Below are positions 21,843 through 32,345 of a stretch of 64,000 bases of DNA, piece by piece. A model generated the notes under the pieces. The model had not been told where the DNA came from and ran no database searches. It saw only the letters and a program-made list of their open reading frames with translations. Made by a program: the position numbers and the translations under genes. This stretch comes from Metaclostridioides mangenotii (GTDB lineage Bacteria > Bacillota > Clostridia > Peptostreptococcales > Peptostreptococcaceae), in assembly GCF_018917235.1 (NCBI RefSeq), contig NZ_JAHLOF010000002.1, positions 400,485 to 464,484 on the forward strand, given 5' to 3'. The number at the start of each line of letters is the position of its first letter. Positions within the stretch are counted from its first letter, which is position 1.

Positions 21843-23603
21843 TTATAGAACTCTAGATGACCCTCTATATACTACTCCTCTAGATGCATCAACAGTAATA
21901 GTTTCACCTGTTTTAACTTTTTCTAGTATCCCAGTAGCATTTAATATTACCGGTATGTCCATAGATAGCCCAAAAATAGCGGCATGTGAAGTCATTCCAC
22001 CTTCTTCAGTTACTATAGCACTTGATCTCTCCAAATAAGAGTTCATATCTGTATTTATCACAGGAGCTACCAAAATATCACCATCTTTGAAATCCTCTGC
22101 CTCTCCTTTGGCATTCATTAAACAAACTCTGCCTTCTACAGTTTGAGTTCCTACACCCATGCCTTTTACAATTTCTTCACTAATAACATGAACTTTAATT
22201 AAATTTGTAGTACCGCTTACTCCAACTGGGACACCTGCAGTTACTACAACAAGTTGGCCATCATATATATATCCAGCACCTCTTGCACTGTCAATTGCAA
22301 GTTCTATAACCTCATCAGTATCTTTTCCTTGAGGACATTTAACCGGGTATACTCCCCAAGTTAAAGCTAGTTTTCTCATGACTTTATCATCGCTAGTTGT
22401 AGCTATAATTGGAGCCTTAGGTCTAAATTTAGAAACCATTCTAGCTGTATGGCCAGAAGCTGTAGCCGTAATTATAGAAGATGCATTTAAATCAACTGCA
22501 GTTGAACAAGTCGCATGACTTATTGCATCAGTAACACTTATCTCGGCGAATTCACTAGTCTTAAGTGACTTGACATATTCTAATGTTTCTTCAGTCCTTT
22601 TAGCTATTGTAGCCATCATTTTAACAGCTTCAACAGGGTATTTACCGGCAGCAGTTTCACCTGACAACATAATAGCATCTGTTCCATCGTAAATAGCATT
22701 TGCTACATCAGTAACCTCAGCTCTAGTAGGTCTTGGGTTCCTAATCATAGAATCCAGCATTTGAGTTGCAGTTATTACTGGCTTCGCAAGCTCATTACAT
22801 TTTTTTATCATCATTTTTTGAACTATTGGCATTTCTTCTGTAGGTATTTCGACACCAAGATCTCCTCTTGCAACCATAAGTCCATCTGAAACCTTTAGTA
22901 TTTCATCTAGATTTTCAACACCCTCTTGATTTTCTATTTTTGAAATTATTTGGATATCTGTAGCATTATTGTTCTCCAGTAATTCTCTAATCTCAAGTAC
23001 GTCTGATGCTTTTCTAACAAATGATGCCGCAATATAGTCAATTCCTTCGCTTATTCCAAATTTTATATCTTCGACATCCTTCTCTGTAAGAGCTGGTAGG
23101 TTTATCTTAACTCCTGGTACATTAACTCCTTTGTGATTTTTAACCACACCTGAGTTTTCAACTACACAGTTAATTTTTTTTCCATCAATATTCTTTACTC
23201 TAAGTCCAACTAAACCGTCATCAATTAATATAACATCGCCAGCTTTAACATCATTAACAAGATTTTTGTAGCTTACTGTACATATACTTTTGTCACCAAT
23301 TACTTCTTCCATTGTAATTGTAAAGTCTTGTCCATCTTCTAAAAGCACTTCCGGATCTTTAAAATTTCCTGTTCTTATTTCTGGACCTTTGGTATCTAAA
23401 AGCATTGCAACAGGTTTATTCAGTTTGGAACTAACTTTTTTTGCTATGTCTATTCTCTCTTTTTGCTCTTCATGGTTACCATGTGAAAAGTTAAATCTAC
23501 ATACATTTAATCCCTCTTCCATGAGTTTAGTCAGTATTTCTTCACTTTGTGAAGATGGACCTAATGTACACACTATTTTGGTTTTATTTTTCTTTTCTAA
23601 CAT
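21843..23603 (-). CDS. pyk: Pyruvate kinase with C-terminal PEP-utiliser domain
   Basis: This 586-residue enzyme converts phosphoenolpyruvate and ADP to pyruvate and ATP. The TIM-barrel core is evident from KIVCTLGPSS at the start, DTKGPEIRTG, the ISKIENQEGV catalytic-Lys region, ARGDLGVEIP and TATQMLDS. An allosteric C-domain follows to about residue 475. The extra C-terminal domain (about 475-586) has GGMTSHAAI, the phosphohistidine-like segment of PEP synthase domains seen in Bacillus and clostridial enzymes. AGGAGGGAT precedes the ATG. It lies 54 bp downstream of pfkA and is probably cotranscribed with it. Confidence 0.96.
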   Translation of the reverse strand: MLEKKNKTKIVCTLGPSSQSEEILTKLMEEGLNVCRFNFSHGNHEEQKERIDIAKKVSSKLNKPVAMLLDTKGPEIRTGNFKDPEVLLEDGQDFTITMEEVIGDKSICTVSYKNLVNDVKAGDVILIDDGLVGLRVKNIDGKKINCVVENSGVVKNHKGVNVPGVKINLPALTEKDVEDIKFGISEGIDYIAASFVRKASDVLEIRELLENNNATDIQIISKIENQEGVENLDEILKVSDGLMVARGDLGVEIPTEEMPIVQKMMIKKCNELAKPVITATQMLDSMIRNPRPTRAEVTDVANAIYDGTDAIMLSGETAAGKYPVEAVKMMATIAKRTEETLEYVKSLKTSEFAEISVTDAISHATCSTAVDLNASSIITATASGHTARMVSKFRPKAPIIATTSDDKVMRKLALTWGVYPVKCPQGKDTDEVIELAIDSARGAGYIYDGQLVVVTAGVPVGVSGTTNLIKVHVISEEIVKGMGVGTQTVEGRVCLMNAKGEAEDFKDGDILVAPVINTDMNSYLERSSAIVTEEGGMTSHAAIFGLSMDIPVILNATGILEKVKTGETITVDASRGVVYRGSSRVL

Positions 23604-23657
23604 CTAAATCCCTCCTTGCCACGTCTATAATGTATTTTGTAAATGCTACAACATCTA

Positions 23658-24617
23658 TTAAATAGAAAGTATCTTCGCCATTTCGTAGACATCTCTATCA
23701 AATTTTTTCTCTTTAGATAGTGCATCTAATATTCCTAAATCCACTATGTCGTTATCTTTAATTCCAACAACTCTATTGCTAATTCCATCTAGAAGTAATT
23801 CTACCGCTCTTACTCCCATTTTACTTGCAAGAATTCTGTCAAATACAGTAGGACTTCCACCTCTTTGTACATGGCCTAAAATAGTAACTCTTAGTTCAAG
23901 TCCAGACGCGTCTTCTATCTTTTGTTTGAGATTTCCTGCACTATCCGCCCCTTCTGCTAGTACAATAATACTGTGTCTCTTACCTCTTTTTTGAGTAGTC
24001 TTAAGTCTGAATGCGATATCATCAATATTTATAGGCTCTTCTGGAACTACAATTGTCTCTGCACCACCTGCAAGCCCTGCGAAAAGAGCTATATCGCCAC
24101 AATGTCTACCCATAACTTCGACTATATTTACTCTCTCATGAGAAGATGATGTGTCTCTTATCTTACTTATCGCATCTACAACAGTGTTCATGGCAGTGTC
24201 AAAACCAATTGTGTAATCCGTATACGCAAGATCATTATCTATAGTTGCTGGTATACCTATTGTAGATATACCTAATTCACTTAATTTACTTGCCCCTATA
24301 AATGAACCATCTCCACCAATTACAATAAGGCAGTCAATATTATGTTTTTGTAAGATTTTAACAGCTTTAATTCTACCTTGATTAGTTTTAAACTCTTCAC
24401 TTCTAGAAGATTTTAAGATTGTCCCGCCTCTGTGAATTATATCCCCAACAGAAGATAAATTAAGCTCCTCAAAATCTTCCTCCAAAAGTCCATTATAACC
24501 TCTGTTGATTCCATAGACTTTACAACCATAATAAATTCCCGACCTAACAACAGCCCTTATTGCTGCATTCATACCAGGAGCATCTCCACCACTAGTCAAC
24601 ACGCCTATACTTTTCAT
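23658..24617 (-). CDS. pfkA: ATP-dependent 6-phosphofructokinase
   Basis: The ATG at 24617 ([15 protein letters not shown]) follows GGAGGCTAAT and gives the standard 319 residues. Recognisable sites are the ATP loop GGDGSFIGA, catalytic TIDND, and the substrate-binding [10 protein letters not shown]. The enzyme phosphorylates fructose 6-phosphate, the committed glycolytic step. The pfkA-pyk order is typical of Firmicutes. dnaE precedes it on the same strand with a 149-bp gap. Confidence 0.96.
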   Translation of the reverse strand: MKSIGVLTSGGDAPGMNAAIRAVVRSGIYYGCKVYGINRGYNGLLEEDFEELNLSSVGDIIHRGGTILKSSRSEEFKTNQGRIKAVKILQKHNIDCLIVIGGDGSFIGASKLSELGISTIGIPATIDNDLAYTDYTIGFDTAMNTVVDAISKIRDTSSSHERVNIVEVMGRHCGDIALFAGLAGGAETIVVPEEPINIDDIAFRLKTTQKRGKRHSIIVLAEGADSAGNLKQKIEDASGLELRVTILGHVQRGGSPTVFDRILASKMGVRAVELLLDGISNRVVGIKDNDIVDLGILDALSKEKKFDRDVYEMAKILSI

Positions 24618-24766
24618 CCGATTAGCCTCCTTATACTTGTCATTCATCTTAATAAGTTTTGGTATTAATTTTTTATAAATATTTATAATAAGTATCTCTA
24701 ATATAAATTAATTTATTTAATAGATTAATGTAACTTAATTCTACTTTTTGTATTAATATATTTAGC

Positions 24767-27700
24767 TTACTTAATTTTTATATTTTCACTTGGCATTATC
24801 TTCCCTAAACTGTATATAAGTTTATCATCTGCGCTCGTACCCACATCAGTAATTTTATATGTCTTCTTATTTCCTGAAGCATTTTCATCTTCAGGGAATA
24901 AATATATTTCATCATGTCCCGGATGTCTATACGCTATATCTGTGATAGTATCTGTCAATTCTGTATTTTTCAAACTATCTATTTTTAAATATATTTTTTT
25001 TGAATGAATAGCTTTTTTAAACTGTACAAAATTTCCATTAGGTCTTTTGTAATTATTTTCATCAAACTCACTATAATCCGAAATATCTTTAATTTCCCTC
25101 GCTATAAGTTTTGCTTCTTCCTCTTCTTTTATACTTAAAGTTCCTTTTATTACAACGATTCCGTCTTCATTTAAAACATCATTGTACTTTTGAAGTAATT
25201 GCGGAAATACTATTACTTCTATAGATCCGTATAAATCCTCTAAATCAACAAATGCCATCAAATCATTTTTTCTAGTAGTTTTTACTGATTTTTTGACTAT
25301 CATACCGCCCATTATTACATTGGTATCATTTAATCTTAAGAAACCTACTTCATCGTCTTTTAATGCATTTAGCTTTCCGTTATCAGTTGAAGTTCTCTCT
25401 AAAAGTTCTTCCTCGTATTCAGACAGTGGATGTCCACTTACATATATTCCAAGAACTTCTTTTTCAAGGTTTAATTTCACTTTTTCATTGTATTCTTTTA
25501 CAACAGGCATCGTATATAGATCTTGAATCGTATTGGATTCTTCATCTGTTCCAAGCCCATCAAATAGAGATATTTGACCTTTTATATTTTTCTTTCTATC
25601 CATTGCTATACTATCTAAAAGAGGTTCGTATCCTACCATCAGACTTGCCCTATTTTCACTTATTCCATCAAATGATCCACATTTTATAAGACTCTCTATT
25701 ACCCTCTTATTGGTATCTTTTTGATCGAGTCTTTTAATAAAATCCATAAAATCCGTAAACTCTCCAACACTTTCTCTTTCATCTATTATATTGTTAATTA
25801 TATTTATACCTACATTTTTAACTGCAGCCAATCCAAATCTAATATTATTCCCTTCAACCGAGAATTTAGAGAAACTTTTATTGATATTAGGCGGAAGAAC
25901 TTCTATACCCATAGATTTGCATTCTCTAATATACTCAACAACTTTATCGGTATTTCCCATAATACTAGTTATTAAGGCCGCCATAAATTCAACAGGATAA
26001 TAGGTTTTAAGATAAGCTGTCTCATACGCTAAAACTCCGTATGCAGCTGCATGTGATTTATTAAATGCGTACTTAGCAAAGTCAATCATATCATCAAATA
26101 TCTCATTTGCAATTTCTTCAGGAACGCCATTTCTTACACAACCCATTATTTCTACATTACCTTCATTGTCGTATTTCCCATGTATAAAATACTGTCTCTC
26201 TTCTTCCATGACATCCATTTTTTTCTTACTCATAGCTCTTCTAACTAAGTCACTTCTTCCATAGCTGTACCCACCTAGATCACGTACCACTTGCATTACC
26301 TGTTCTTGATAAACTAGACAACCATATGTAACGTCCATTATAGGTCTGAGTTTATCATGAAGATAAGTAACTTTCTCAGGATTGTTTTTGTTTTCTACAT
26401 ACTTTGGTATTGAATCCATTGGACCTGGTCTGTAAAGTGATATTCCGGCAATTATATCCTCAAATTTATCAGGTTTAAGTTGCTTCATAAAACTTCTCAT
26501 ACCAGCACTTTCCAGTTGAAATACTCCAAGTGTGTTTCCAGATGCTAGTAGCTCGTACACTTTTGGATCGTCGTAGTCCATCTTTGAGAAATCTATAAAT
26601 TCAGTATAACCTTTAGCTTCTCTATTTTTCTCAATTAACTCTAAAGCATCGTTAATAACTGTAAGAGTCCTAAGTCCTAGGAAATCCATTTTTAATAGTC
26701 CCAATTCTTCAAGTGTAGTCATAGTGAATTGAGTTGTTATAGAATCTTGATGCTTGTAAAGTGGAACGTACTCATCAACTGGGTTTTTAGATATAACTAC
26801 ACCAGCTGCATGTGTTGATGCATGTCTAAGCATACCTTCTATCTGTTTTGATAATTCTATGATTTCTTTGGTTTCACCATCCTCATCATACATAGATTGT
26901 AAATTCGGATTTGTGTCTAAAGCCTTATCTATAGTCATTCCTAATGCAAAAGGAATCTCTTTTGCTATTCTATCAACTTTGTTGTATGGAGTATCTAAAA
27001 CCCTTCCAACATCTCTAATTGCAGCCTTTGCACCCATTGTCCCAAATGTAATAATTTGGGCAACGTGATCTTCGCCATATTTCCTCTTAACATAGTCTAT
27101 AACTTCCTCTCTTCTCTCATAACAGAAGTCGATATCTATATCGGGCATGGATACACGCTCAGGGTTTAGGAAACGTTCAAATAGTAGTGAATACTTAATT
27201 GGGTCTATATCTGTAATCTTAAGTGTATATGCAACTATTGATCCAGCAGCACTACCCCTCCCCGGGCCAACTATAATATTGTTTTGTTTAGAAAAATTTA
27301 TAAAATCCCAAACTATAAGGAAGTATTCAACATATCCCATTTTTACTATTACATCAAGTTCAAAATTTAGTCTATCTACTGCATCCTGTGAAGGATCTCC
27401 ATATCTCTCTTCAAGTCCTTTGAAACAAAGTTCTCTCAAATAACTTTCGGGTGTTTTTCCATCGGGTACATCGTATTTTGGAAGGTGAATAGTATTGAAA
27501 TCAAACTCTACATTACACATTTCCGCAATTTTAACTGTATTATCTAAAGCCTCTTCTATATATGAAAATGAATCTTCCATTTCTTCTCGAGATTTTAGGT
27601 AAAATTCATCGCTACCAAATCTCATTCTATTTGGATCGTCTACTGTCTTGCCCATTTGAATACACATGAGCACATCGTGTGTCTTTGAATCCTCTTTTCT

Positions 27701-28333
27701 CACATAGTGCACATCATTTGTAGCTACTAAAGGTATACCGGTCTCCTTAGATAATTTTACTATACCTGCATTAACCTCTTTTTGCTCTGGTATATTGTGA
27801 TCCTGAACCTCTAAAAAGAAGTTTCCCTCACCAAATATTTCATTGTATTTTGTTGCATAGAATTTTGCTTTATTATAATTTCTATTCATTAGAGATTTGG
27901 CTACATCCCCTGCTAAACAAGCGGATAAAGCTATTATCCCTTCGCTGTGTTTTTCTAATTCTTCTAAATCTACCCTTGGTTTATAATAAAATCCCTCTGT
28001 ATAGGAAATTGAAACAAGCTTTATCAAATTTTTATAACCCTGCATGTTTTTTGCAAGTAGTATTAAATGGCCTTGATATTTATCGTAATTCGGATCCTTA
28101 TCCCTAATCGTTCTAGGTGATGTATACACCTCACATCCAATGATTGGTTTGATCCCTTCTTTCTTTGCTGTTTTATAAAAATCTATAACACCAAACATGT
28201 TTCCATGATCTGTTATAGCAATCGCGTTCATATTAAGTTCTTTTGCCCTATTTATAAGATTTGAAACCCTTGAAAATCCATCTAGCAAACTGTATTCCGT
28301 ATGCACATGAAGATGAACAAAATTTTTACTCAT
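24767..28333 (-). CDS. dnaE: DNA polymerase III alpha subunit
   Basis: This 1188-residue protein has an N-terminal PHP domain (FVHLHVHTEYSLLDG onward to about 210) and the polymerase palm with the catalytic PDIDIDF triad near residue 400. Finger sequences include HASTHAAGVVIS and LYRPGPMDSIP, and a C-terminal OB fold lies at about 990-1100. It is the DnaE type rather than PolC, expected to extend primers or share replication with PolC. AGGAGGAGGTG precedes the ATG. Its position upstream of pfkA-pyk is conserved in clostridia. Confidence 0.96.
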   Translation of the reverse strand: MSKNFVHLHVHTEYSLLDGFSRVSNLINRAKELNMNAIAITDHGNMFGVIDFYKTAKKEGIKPIIGCEVYTSPRTIRDKDPNYDKYQGHLILLAKNMQGYKNLIKLVSISYTEGFYYKPRVDLEELEKHSEGIIALSACLAGDVAKSLMNRNYNKAKFYATKYNEIFGEGNFFLEVQDHNIPEQKEVNAGIVKLSKETGIPLVATNDVHYVRKEDSKTHDVLMCIQMGKTVDDPNRMRFGSDEFYLKSREEMEDSFSYIEEALDNTVKIAEMCNVEFDFNTIHLPKYDVPDGKTPESYLRELCFKGLEERYGDPSQDAVDRLNFELDVIVKMGYVEYFLIVWDFINFSKQNNIIVGPGRGSAAGSIVAYTLKITDIDPIKYSLLFERFLNPERVSMPDIDIDFCYERREEVIDYVKRKYGEDHVAQIITFGTMGAKAAIRDVGRVLDTPYNKVDRIAKEIPFALGMTIDKALDTNPNLQSMYDEDGETKEIIELSKQIEGMLRHASTHAAGVVISKNPVDEYVPLYKHQDSITTQFTMTTLEELGLLKMDFLGLRTLTVINDALELIEKNREAKGYTEFIDFSKMDYDDPKVYELLASGNTLGVFQLESAGMRSFMKQLKPDKFEDIIAGISLYRPGPMDSIPKYVENKNNPEKVTYLHDKLRPIMDVTYGCLVYQEQVMQVVRDLGGYSYGRSDLVRRAMSKKKMDVMEEERQYFIHGKYDNEGNVEIMGCVRNGVPEEIANEIFDDMIDFAKYAFNKSHAAAYGVLAYETAYLKTYYPVEFMAALITSIMGNTDKVVEYIRECKSMGIEVLPPNINKSFSKFSVEGNNIRFGLAAVKNVGINIINNIIDERESVGEFTDFMDFIKRLDQKDTNKRVIESLIKCGSFDGISENRASLMVGYEPLLDSIAMDRKKNIKGQISLFDGLGTDEESNTIQDLYTMPVVKEYNEKVKLNLEKEVLGIYVSGHPLSEYEEELLERTSTDNGKLNALKDDEVGFLRLNDTNVIMGGMIVKKSVKTTRKNDLMAFVDLEDLYGSIEVIVFPQLLQKYNDVLNEDGIVVIKGTLSIKEEEEAKLIAREIKDISDYSEFDENNYKRPNGNFVQFKKAIHSKKIYLKIDSLKNTELTDTITDIAYRHPGHDEIYLFPEDENASGNKKTYKITDVGTSADDKLIYSLGKIMPSENIKIK

Positions 28334-28410
28334 TTAGACACCTCCTCCTGTATATTAATTTTACCATAAAAGTCTAGTCTAAAACTTCCTATACAAAATA
28401 TAACTAGTAA

Positions 28411-28962
28411 TTAAAATAGATTTTTATATACTTCATTTATAGACTCTTCTAGCCTTAATTCATCAATACCCAATATTGGAATATCTATTTTATATTCATC
28501 TAAAAGTTCAACTAATTCTTCGATAAATACCCCTGTACCATTTATTAATTTAATATTTTCTATTTTCTCATCTAAATTTTTACATCCGCTAAGCTCTCCA
28601 TACCAAAGTTTAGAAGAACACGTTCTGTTGTATCCACAACTAGGACTTCCATCTATTGCTATTACAGCCTTTACCTCATATGCATTATCTATATACATCT
28701 TAATTTGATATATATAGCCTAATAATAACTCTCTGCACTTTTCTCTATATATAATATTATCAAACTGTTCTTTTGAATGCCCCCATCTATTGATTCCGTA
28801 CATCATTAATTCAGGGCACGGAAGTTGAATAATTCCAAATCCATTGTCAATTAATTTCTTATTAAAGTACATTGCCCCTTCGTAATCTGAAGATCCTTCT
28901 ACTTTGCTATTACAATTTAAAATACAATGGCATAGCACAACAATTTTTTTATTTCTCTTCAT
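28411..28962 (-). CDS. TudS-related (CD3072-like) putative desulfidase
   Basis: This 183-residue protein resembles DUF523/TudS proteins. Conserved cysteines occur in LCHCILN (about residue 12), QLPCPE (about 49) and DGSPSCGYNRTC (about 105-115). In characterised TudS they hold a [4Fe-4S] cluster that takes the sulfur from 4-thiouracil. C. difficile has a similar gene beside an ECF transporter S component, and the same pair is present here in divergent orientation. A role in stripping sulfur from an imported thiolated compound is inferred. GGAGGTAGACC precedes the ATG. Confidence 0.75.
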   Translation of the reverse strand: MKRNKKIVVLCHCILNCNSKVEGSSDYEGAMYFNKKLIDNGFGIIQLPCPELMMYGINRWGHSKEQFDNIIYREKCRELLLGYIYQIKMYIDNAYEVKAVIAIDGSPSCGYNRTCSSKLWYGELSGCKNLDEKIENIKLINGTGVFIEELVELLDEYKIDIPILGIDELRLEESINEVYKNLF

Positions 28963-29117
28963 GGTCTACCTCCAATATATAGATATAGAAATGTGTTATA
29001 AAAGCAACATCTAAATAGTTATTATCTATACTTCATACTTTCTTTTGTAGAGTCTTGTATAATTATATAGTAATAATATCATATTATGAGTTTAATTTAT
29101 ACGAAAGGATTTAGATT

Positions 29118-29675
29118 ATGAGAACAAAAGCCTTAACTTTTAGTGCAATGTGCATAGTTTTAAATGTAGTTGTTGGTTCTATTATGCAAGTTATAAACAT
29201 ACCCCTATTATTTTTAGATACCTTTGGAACTATAATGGGTGCTATTTTACTTGGGCCAGTATACGGAGCGGCTATAGGCGGGGGTACAAACTTAGTTCTT
29301 GGAATAATACTAGGGCCTATAAACTTTCCTTTTGCTTTAGTTAATATTGCTCTTGGGCTTTTTGTAGGATTTATATCAAAGAGATGGAAGTTTAACTACA
29401 TGACTGCTATATTGACAGGAGTAGGACTAGCTGTTTTATGTCCTTTAATTGGAACTCCTATATCTATAGCTGTCAGCGGTGGATTAAGTGGAAGTGGCGC
29501 TGATCTATTGGTTGGATTTTTAAGACAGAGTGGAGAAAGTATATTTCAAGCCGCATTTATCGGTAGAATCACAAGTAACATAATCGATAAACCAGTATCA
29601 TGTATACTTGCAGTATTTTTAATTTCTAGATTGCCTAAATATTATTTAAATCAACTTAAAAAAGCTGTAGCATAG
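29118..29675 (+). CDS. ECF transporter S component (CD3073-like)
   Basis: This 185-residue protein has five or six predicted membrane helices. Features typical of ECF substrate-binding S components include the early small-residue helix (FSAMCIVLNVVVGS), DTFGTIMGAILLGPVYGA and a Gly-rich GGGTNLVLGIILGP loop. It would bind a small nutrient and join a shared EcfAAT module encoded elsewhere. Its divergent neighbour is a TudS-like desulfidase, so a sulfur-containing base or cofactor is a reasonable substrate guess. AAAGGATTTAG precedes the ATG, and a 21-bp-stem terminator follows. Confidence 0.8.
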   Translation: MRTKALTFSAMCIVLNVVVGSIMQVINIPLLFLDTFGTIMGAILLGPVYGAAIGGGTNLVLGIILGPINFPFALVNIALGLFVGFISKRWKFNYMTAILTGVGLAVLCPLIGTPISIAVSGGLSGSGADLLVGFLRQSGESIFQAAFIGRITSNIIDKPVSCILAVFLISRLPKYYLNQLKKAVA

Positions 29676-29692
29676 ACTCAGTTTATTAAAAT

Positions 29693-29746
29693 AAAATGGA
29701 CTCCGTATATTAGTAACTTAAGTTCCTAATATACGGAGTCCATTTT
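29693..29746. terminator. Long bidirectional terminator
   Basis: A perfect 21-bp stem (29693-29713 with 29726-29746) with A/T tracts on both sides separates the convergent ECF gene and whiA. Confidence 0.9.
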
Positions 29747-29763
29747 TATTTAATATATATTCT

Positions 29764-30717
29764 TTACAATTTATTCTCTTCTCTAAGCTTTTCAGCAATT
29801 ACCCCGATTTTTCTAAGCCTGTGATTTACACCTGATTTACCAATTGGTGGATCAAGTATCTCACCTAATTCCTTTAGAGTCATATCTTCGTACTCAACTC
29901 TTATCAGTGCAATTTCTTGTAAGTTTTTGGGTAAATTGCTAATTCCGATTGTCTTCTGTATTAAATTTATATCCTCAACTTGTCTAACTGAAGCGTTGAC
30001 AGTCTTTGAAAGATTTGCCGTCTCACAATTTACGATTCTATTTACATTATTTCTCATTTCTTTTAAAACCTTTGTGTTTTGCAAGCTTAAAAGCGCTTTA
30101 TGAGCCCCAATTACGCTCAGAAGATCCGAAATTTGTTCACTCTCTTTGAGATAAACAATATAATTGCTTTTACGAGGAACAATCTTACTGTTTAATCCCA
30201 GTGAATTTATTAAATCTTTTAATGAGATGGCAAATTCCTCAGAGTTTGTCACAAATTCCATGTGATAGCTCTTATCAGGATCGCTTATAGATCCTCCTCC
30301 TAAAAAAGCACCTCTTAAAAATGCTCTTTTACATTCATCTTCTTCTACTAATTTTTCTGGAACCTTGTTAACAGTGAAAAATCCATCCCCTGGTTCTAAC
30401 ACTCCAAGCTCTCTAAGCAGTTCTGTAGCTCCCATTTCGTCCGTAACTGTAAGTACATAACTGTTATTTCTTTTTAACATTTGGTTTTTGTTTATAGAAA
30501 TAGTAGTATTGATGTCAAAATTTACTTTAAGTAATTTAAAAACTTTACGTGCTATCGAATTAAGCTCAGTTATTATTTTTAGGTTTATTTTTTTATAACC
30601 TACTATTTGTATACTCCCAGCTGATTTGATTATTGCAGCTAATTCTGCAATAGCTACTTTGCGTCCATCAGGTAAAATCCTAGCTAATTCATTTTTTGCA
30701 TCTGTAGAAAACGACAT
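29764..30717 (-). CDS. whiA: WhiA DNA-binding regulator
   Basis: The ATG at 30717 ([14 protein letters not shown]) is chosen because AGGTG lies seven bases upstream. This 317-residue protein has a LAGLIDADG-homing-endonuclease-like N-terminal domain ([16 protein letters not shown] at about 130) without endonuclease function. It ends in the characteristic helix-turn-helix ([24 protein letters not shown]). WhiA influences cell division and chromosome segregation in Firmicutes. It is the last gene of the rapZ-yvcK-nudix-whiA set, a conserved Firmicute order. Confidence 0.95.
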   Translation of the reverse strand: MSFSTDAKNELARILPDGRKVAIAELAAIIKSAGSIQIVGYKKINLKIITELNSIARKVFKLLKVNFDINTTISINKNQMLKRNNSYVLTVTDEMGATELLRELGVLEPGDGFFTVNKVPEKLVEEDECKRAFLRGAFLGGGSISDPDKSYHMEFVTNSEEFAISLKDLINSLGLNSKIVPRKSNYIVYLKESEQISDLLSVIGAHKALLSLQNTKVLKEMRNNVNRIVNCETANLSKTVNASVRQVEDINLIQKTIGISNLPKNLQEIALIRVEYEDMTLKELGEILDPPIGKSGVNHRLRKIGVIAEKLREENKL

Positions 30718-30733
30718 GTCAATCACCTATTAA

Positions 30734-31159
30734 TTAGTTTTTCTTGATTCTCTTTTTTATCTCTTCTAAAGCAACTTTTATAATTTCCTTCTCGTCGTCA
30801 TATCTAGCCATATCCACTACTCTATCCAAATGTACAAATTTAGCATCTATAAAACCCTCTTCTTTTTGAGGAACTGTATCCATATTTTTAGATTGCATTA
30901 AATACCAAAATACTGTCTTGTGAACTGCTTTATTTTCATCCCAATTTTCTTTAAATGTGTAATGAATCTCACCTAGATATTTGAGTATATCCGCTTTTAC
31001 TCCTGTTTCTTCACTAACCTCTCTAAGAGCTGCCTCCTCGTTACTTTCGCCTTCTTCTACCTTACCTTTTGGCAATACCCAATCGCCATTAAACTTCCTC
31101 AGCAGAAGAACCGCGTTACCAAATAAGACAACACCTCCAGCACTGACCTCTTCTCTCAT
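30734..31159 (-). CDS. Nudix hydrolase
   Basis: This 141-residue protein has a complete Nudix box (GKVEEGESNEEAALREVSEETGV, about 36-58) that coordinates divalent metal to hydrolyse a nucleoside diphosphate derivative. The substrate cannot be read from the sequence. It lies between yvcK and whiA with short spacing, and AAGGAG precedes the ATG. Confidence 0.9.
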   Translation of the reverse strand: MREEVSAGGVVLFGNAVLLLRKFNGDWVLPKGKVEEGESNEEAALREVSEETGVKADILKYLGEIHYTFKENWDENKAVHKTVFWYLMQSKNMDTVPQKEEGFIDAKFVHLDRVVDMARYDDEKEIIKVALEEIKKRIKKN

Positions 31160-31231
31160 AGATGTTCACTCCTTAAAACTAACATAATAATAAGGATTTC
31201 TACATTTAATTTTAAAACCCTTTTATAACGA

Positions 31232-32332
31232 CTACATATAGTTGTGATTTAGTGCTAGCTCTATTATTATGTTAGATATGTATTTTGCATCATGTCTAAT
31301 GTAGTTATTCTTTATCTCAACCATATTTTTCTCAATACATTTAATACCCATATTTTTTAACCCCTCAGTTTGCTTTTTATCTAACAAAACTTGTTGTGCT
31401 CCATCATGTTTATACAAATTTAAGACTTTATTTGGTAGCTTTTCATTATTCACAATAACATAATCTATTATATTGCTACCCGCGTGCTTTTCTATAGCTT
31501 TTACGTGATCTAATACATTGTATCCGTCTGTCTCTCCGGGTTGAGTCATTATATTAGATATGTAAACTTTAGGTGCTGAAGAGGCTTTTATAGCCTTTAC
31601 AACATCATCAATTAATAAATTAGGTATTATACTAGTATACAGGCTTCCTGGTCCTATGACAATAATATCTGACTCATAAATTGAATTTATCACATCTTTT
31701 AATGGCTTTACATCAGCTGGTTCGAGACTTATTTTATATATAGAAGTTTTTCTTGCTTTTGCTTCTTTTGGAATAACAGACTCCCCTTTTATAACACATC
31801 CGTCTTTAAGCTCAGCTATTAATTTAACGTCTTCTAGAGTTACAGGGAGTACCCTACCAGTTATTGCGAATATTTCACTCATTTTATATACTGCAGTTTC
31901 AAAATTTCCGTATAGTCCATTCATAGCAGCTAAAAAGAGGTTTCCAAAACTTTGACCCTTAAGCTGACCATCTGAAAATCTATACTGCATAATTTCATTC
32001 ATAGTAGGTTCAATATTTGCTAGTGCCAGCAGACAATTTCTTATATCTCCAGGAGGTAACATCCCCAAATCCTCTCTTAAGACTCCAGAACCTCCCCCAT
32101 CATCTGAAACTGTAACTACTGCTGTAATATTTTGAGTATTGTGTTTTAGCCCCCTCAAAAATACTGATTGACCTGTTCCCCCTCCTATTACTACTACTTT
32201 GGGATCATAGCACTCTGTAGTTGATCTAGTAAATAGCTTTATTTTCTCACGCTTGGCTTTTTGGTACAAAAATAGTGTAACAAATAAGCCGAGCCATCCT
32301 AGTATACCTACTAAAATAAGTATTTTATTCAT
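31232..32332 (-). CDS. yvcK: YvcK/MgfK family gluconeogenesis and morphogenesis factor
   Basis: GGAGGCTATT fixes the ATG at 32332. In this 366-residue protein the core (about 45-366) is the YvcK Rossmann-like UDP-sugar-binding domain. It has VVVIGGGTGQSVFLRGL, TVSDDGGGSGVLR and DIRNCLLALAN, and later IGPGSLYTSIIPNLL. An N-terminal membrane helix (about 5-27) precedes the core, which B. subtilis YvcK lacks, so this version is probably membrane-tethered. YvcK is needed for growth on gluconeogenic substrates and for cell shape. It follows rapZ by 13 bases. Confidence 0.93.
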   Translation of the reverse strand: MNKILILVGILGWLGLFVTLFLYQKAKREKIKLFTRSTTECYDPKVVVIGGGTGQSVFLRGLKHNTQNITAVVTVSDDGGGSGVLREDLGMLPPGDIRNCLLALANIEPTMNEIMQYRFSDGQLKGQSFGNLFLAAMNGLYGNFETAVYKMSEIFAITGRVLPVTLEDVKLIAELKDGCVIKGESVIPKEAKARKTSIYKISLEPADVKPLKDVINSIYESDIIVIGPGSLYTSIIPNLLIDDVVKAIKASSAPKVYISNIMTQPGETDGYNVLDHVKAIEKHAGSNIIDYVIVNNEKLPNKVLNLYKHDGAQQVLLDKKQTEGLKNMGIKCIEKNMVEIKNNYIRHDAKYISNIIIELALNHNYM

Positions 32333-32345
32333 AATAGCCTCCACA

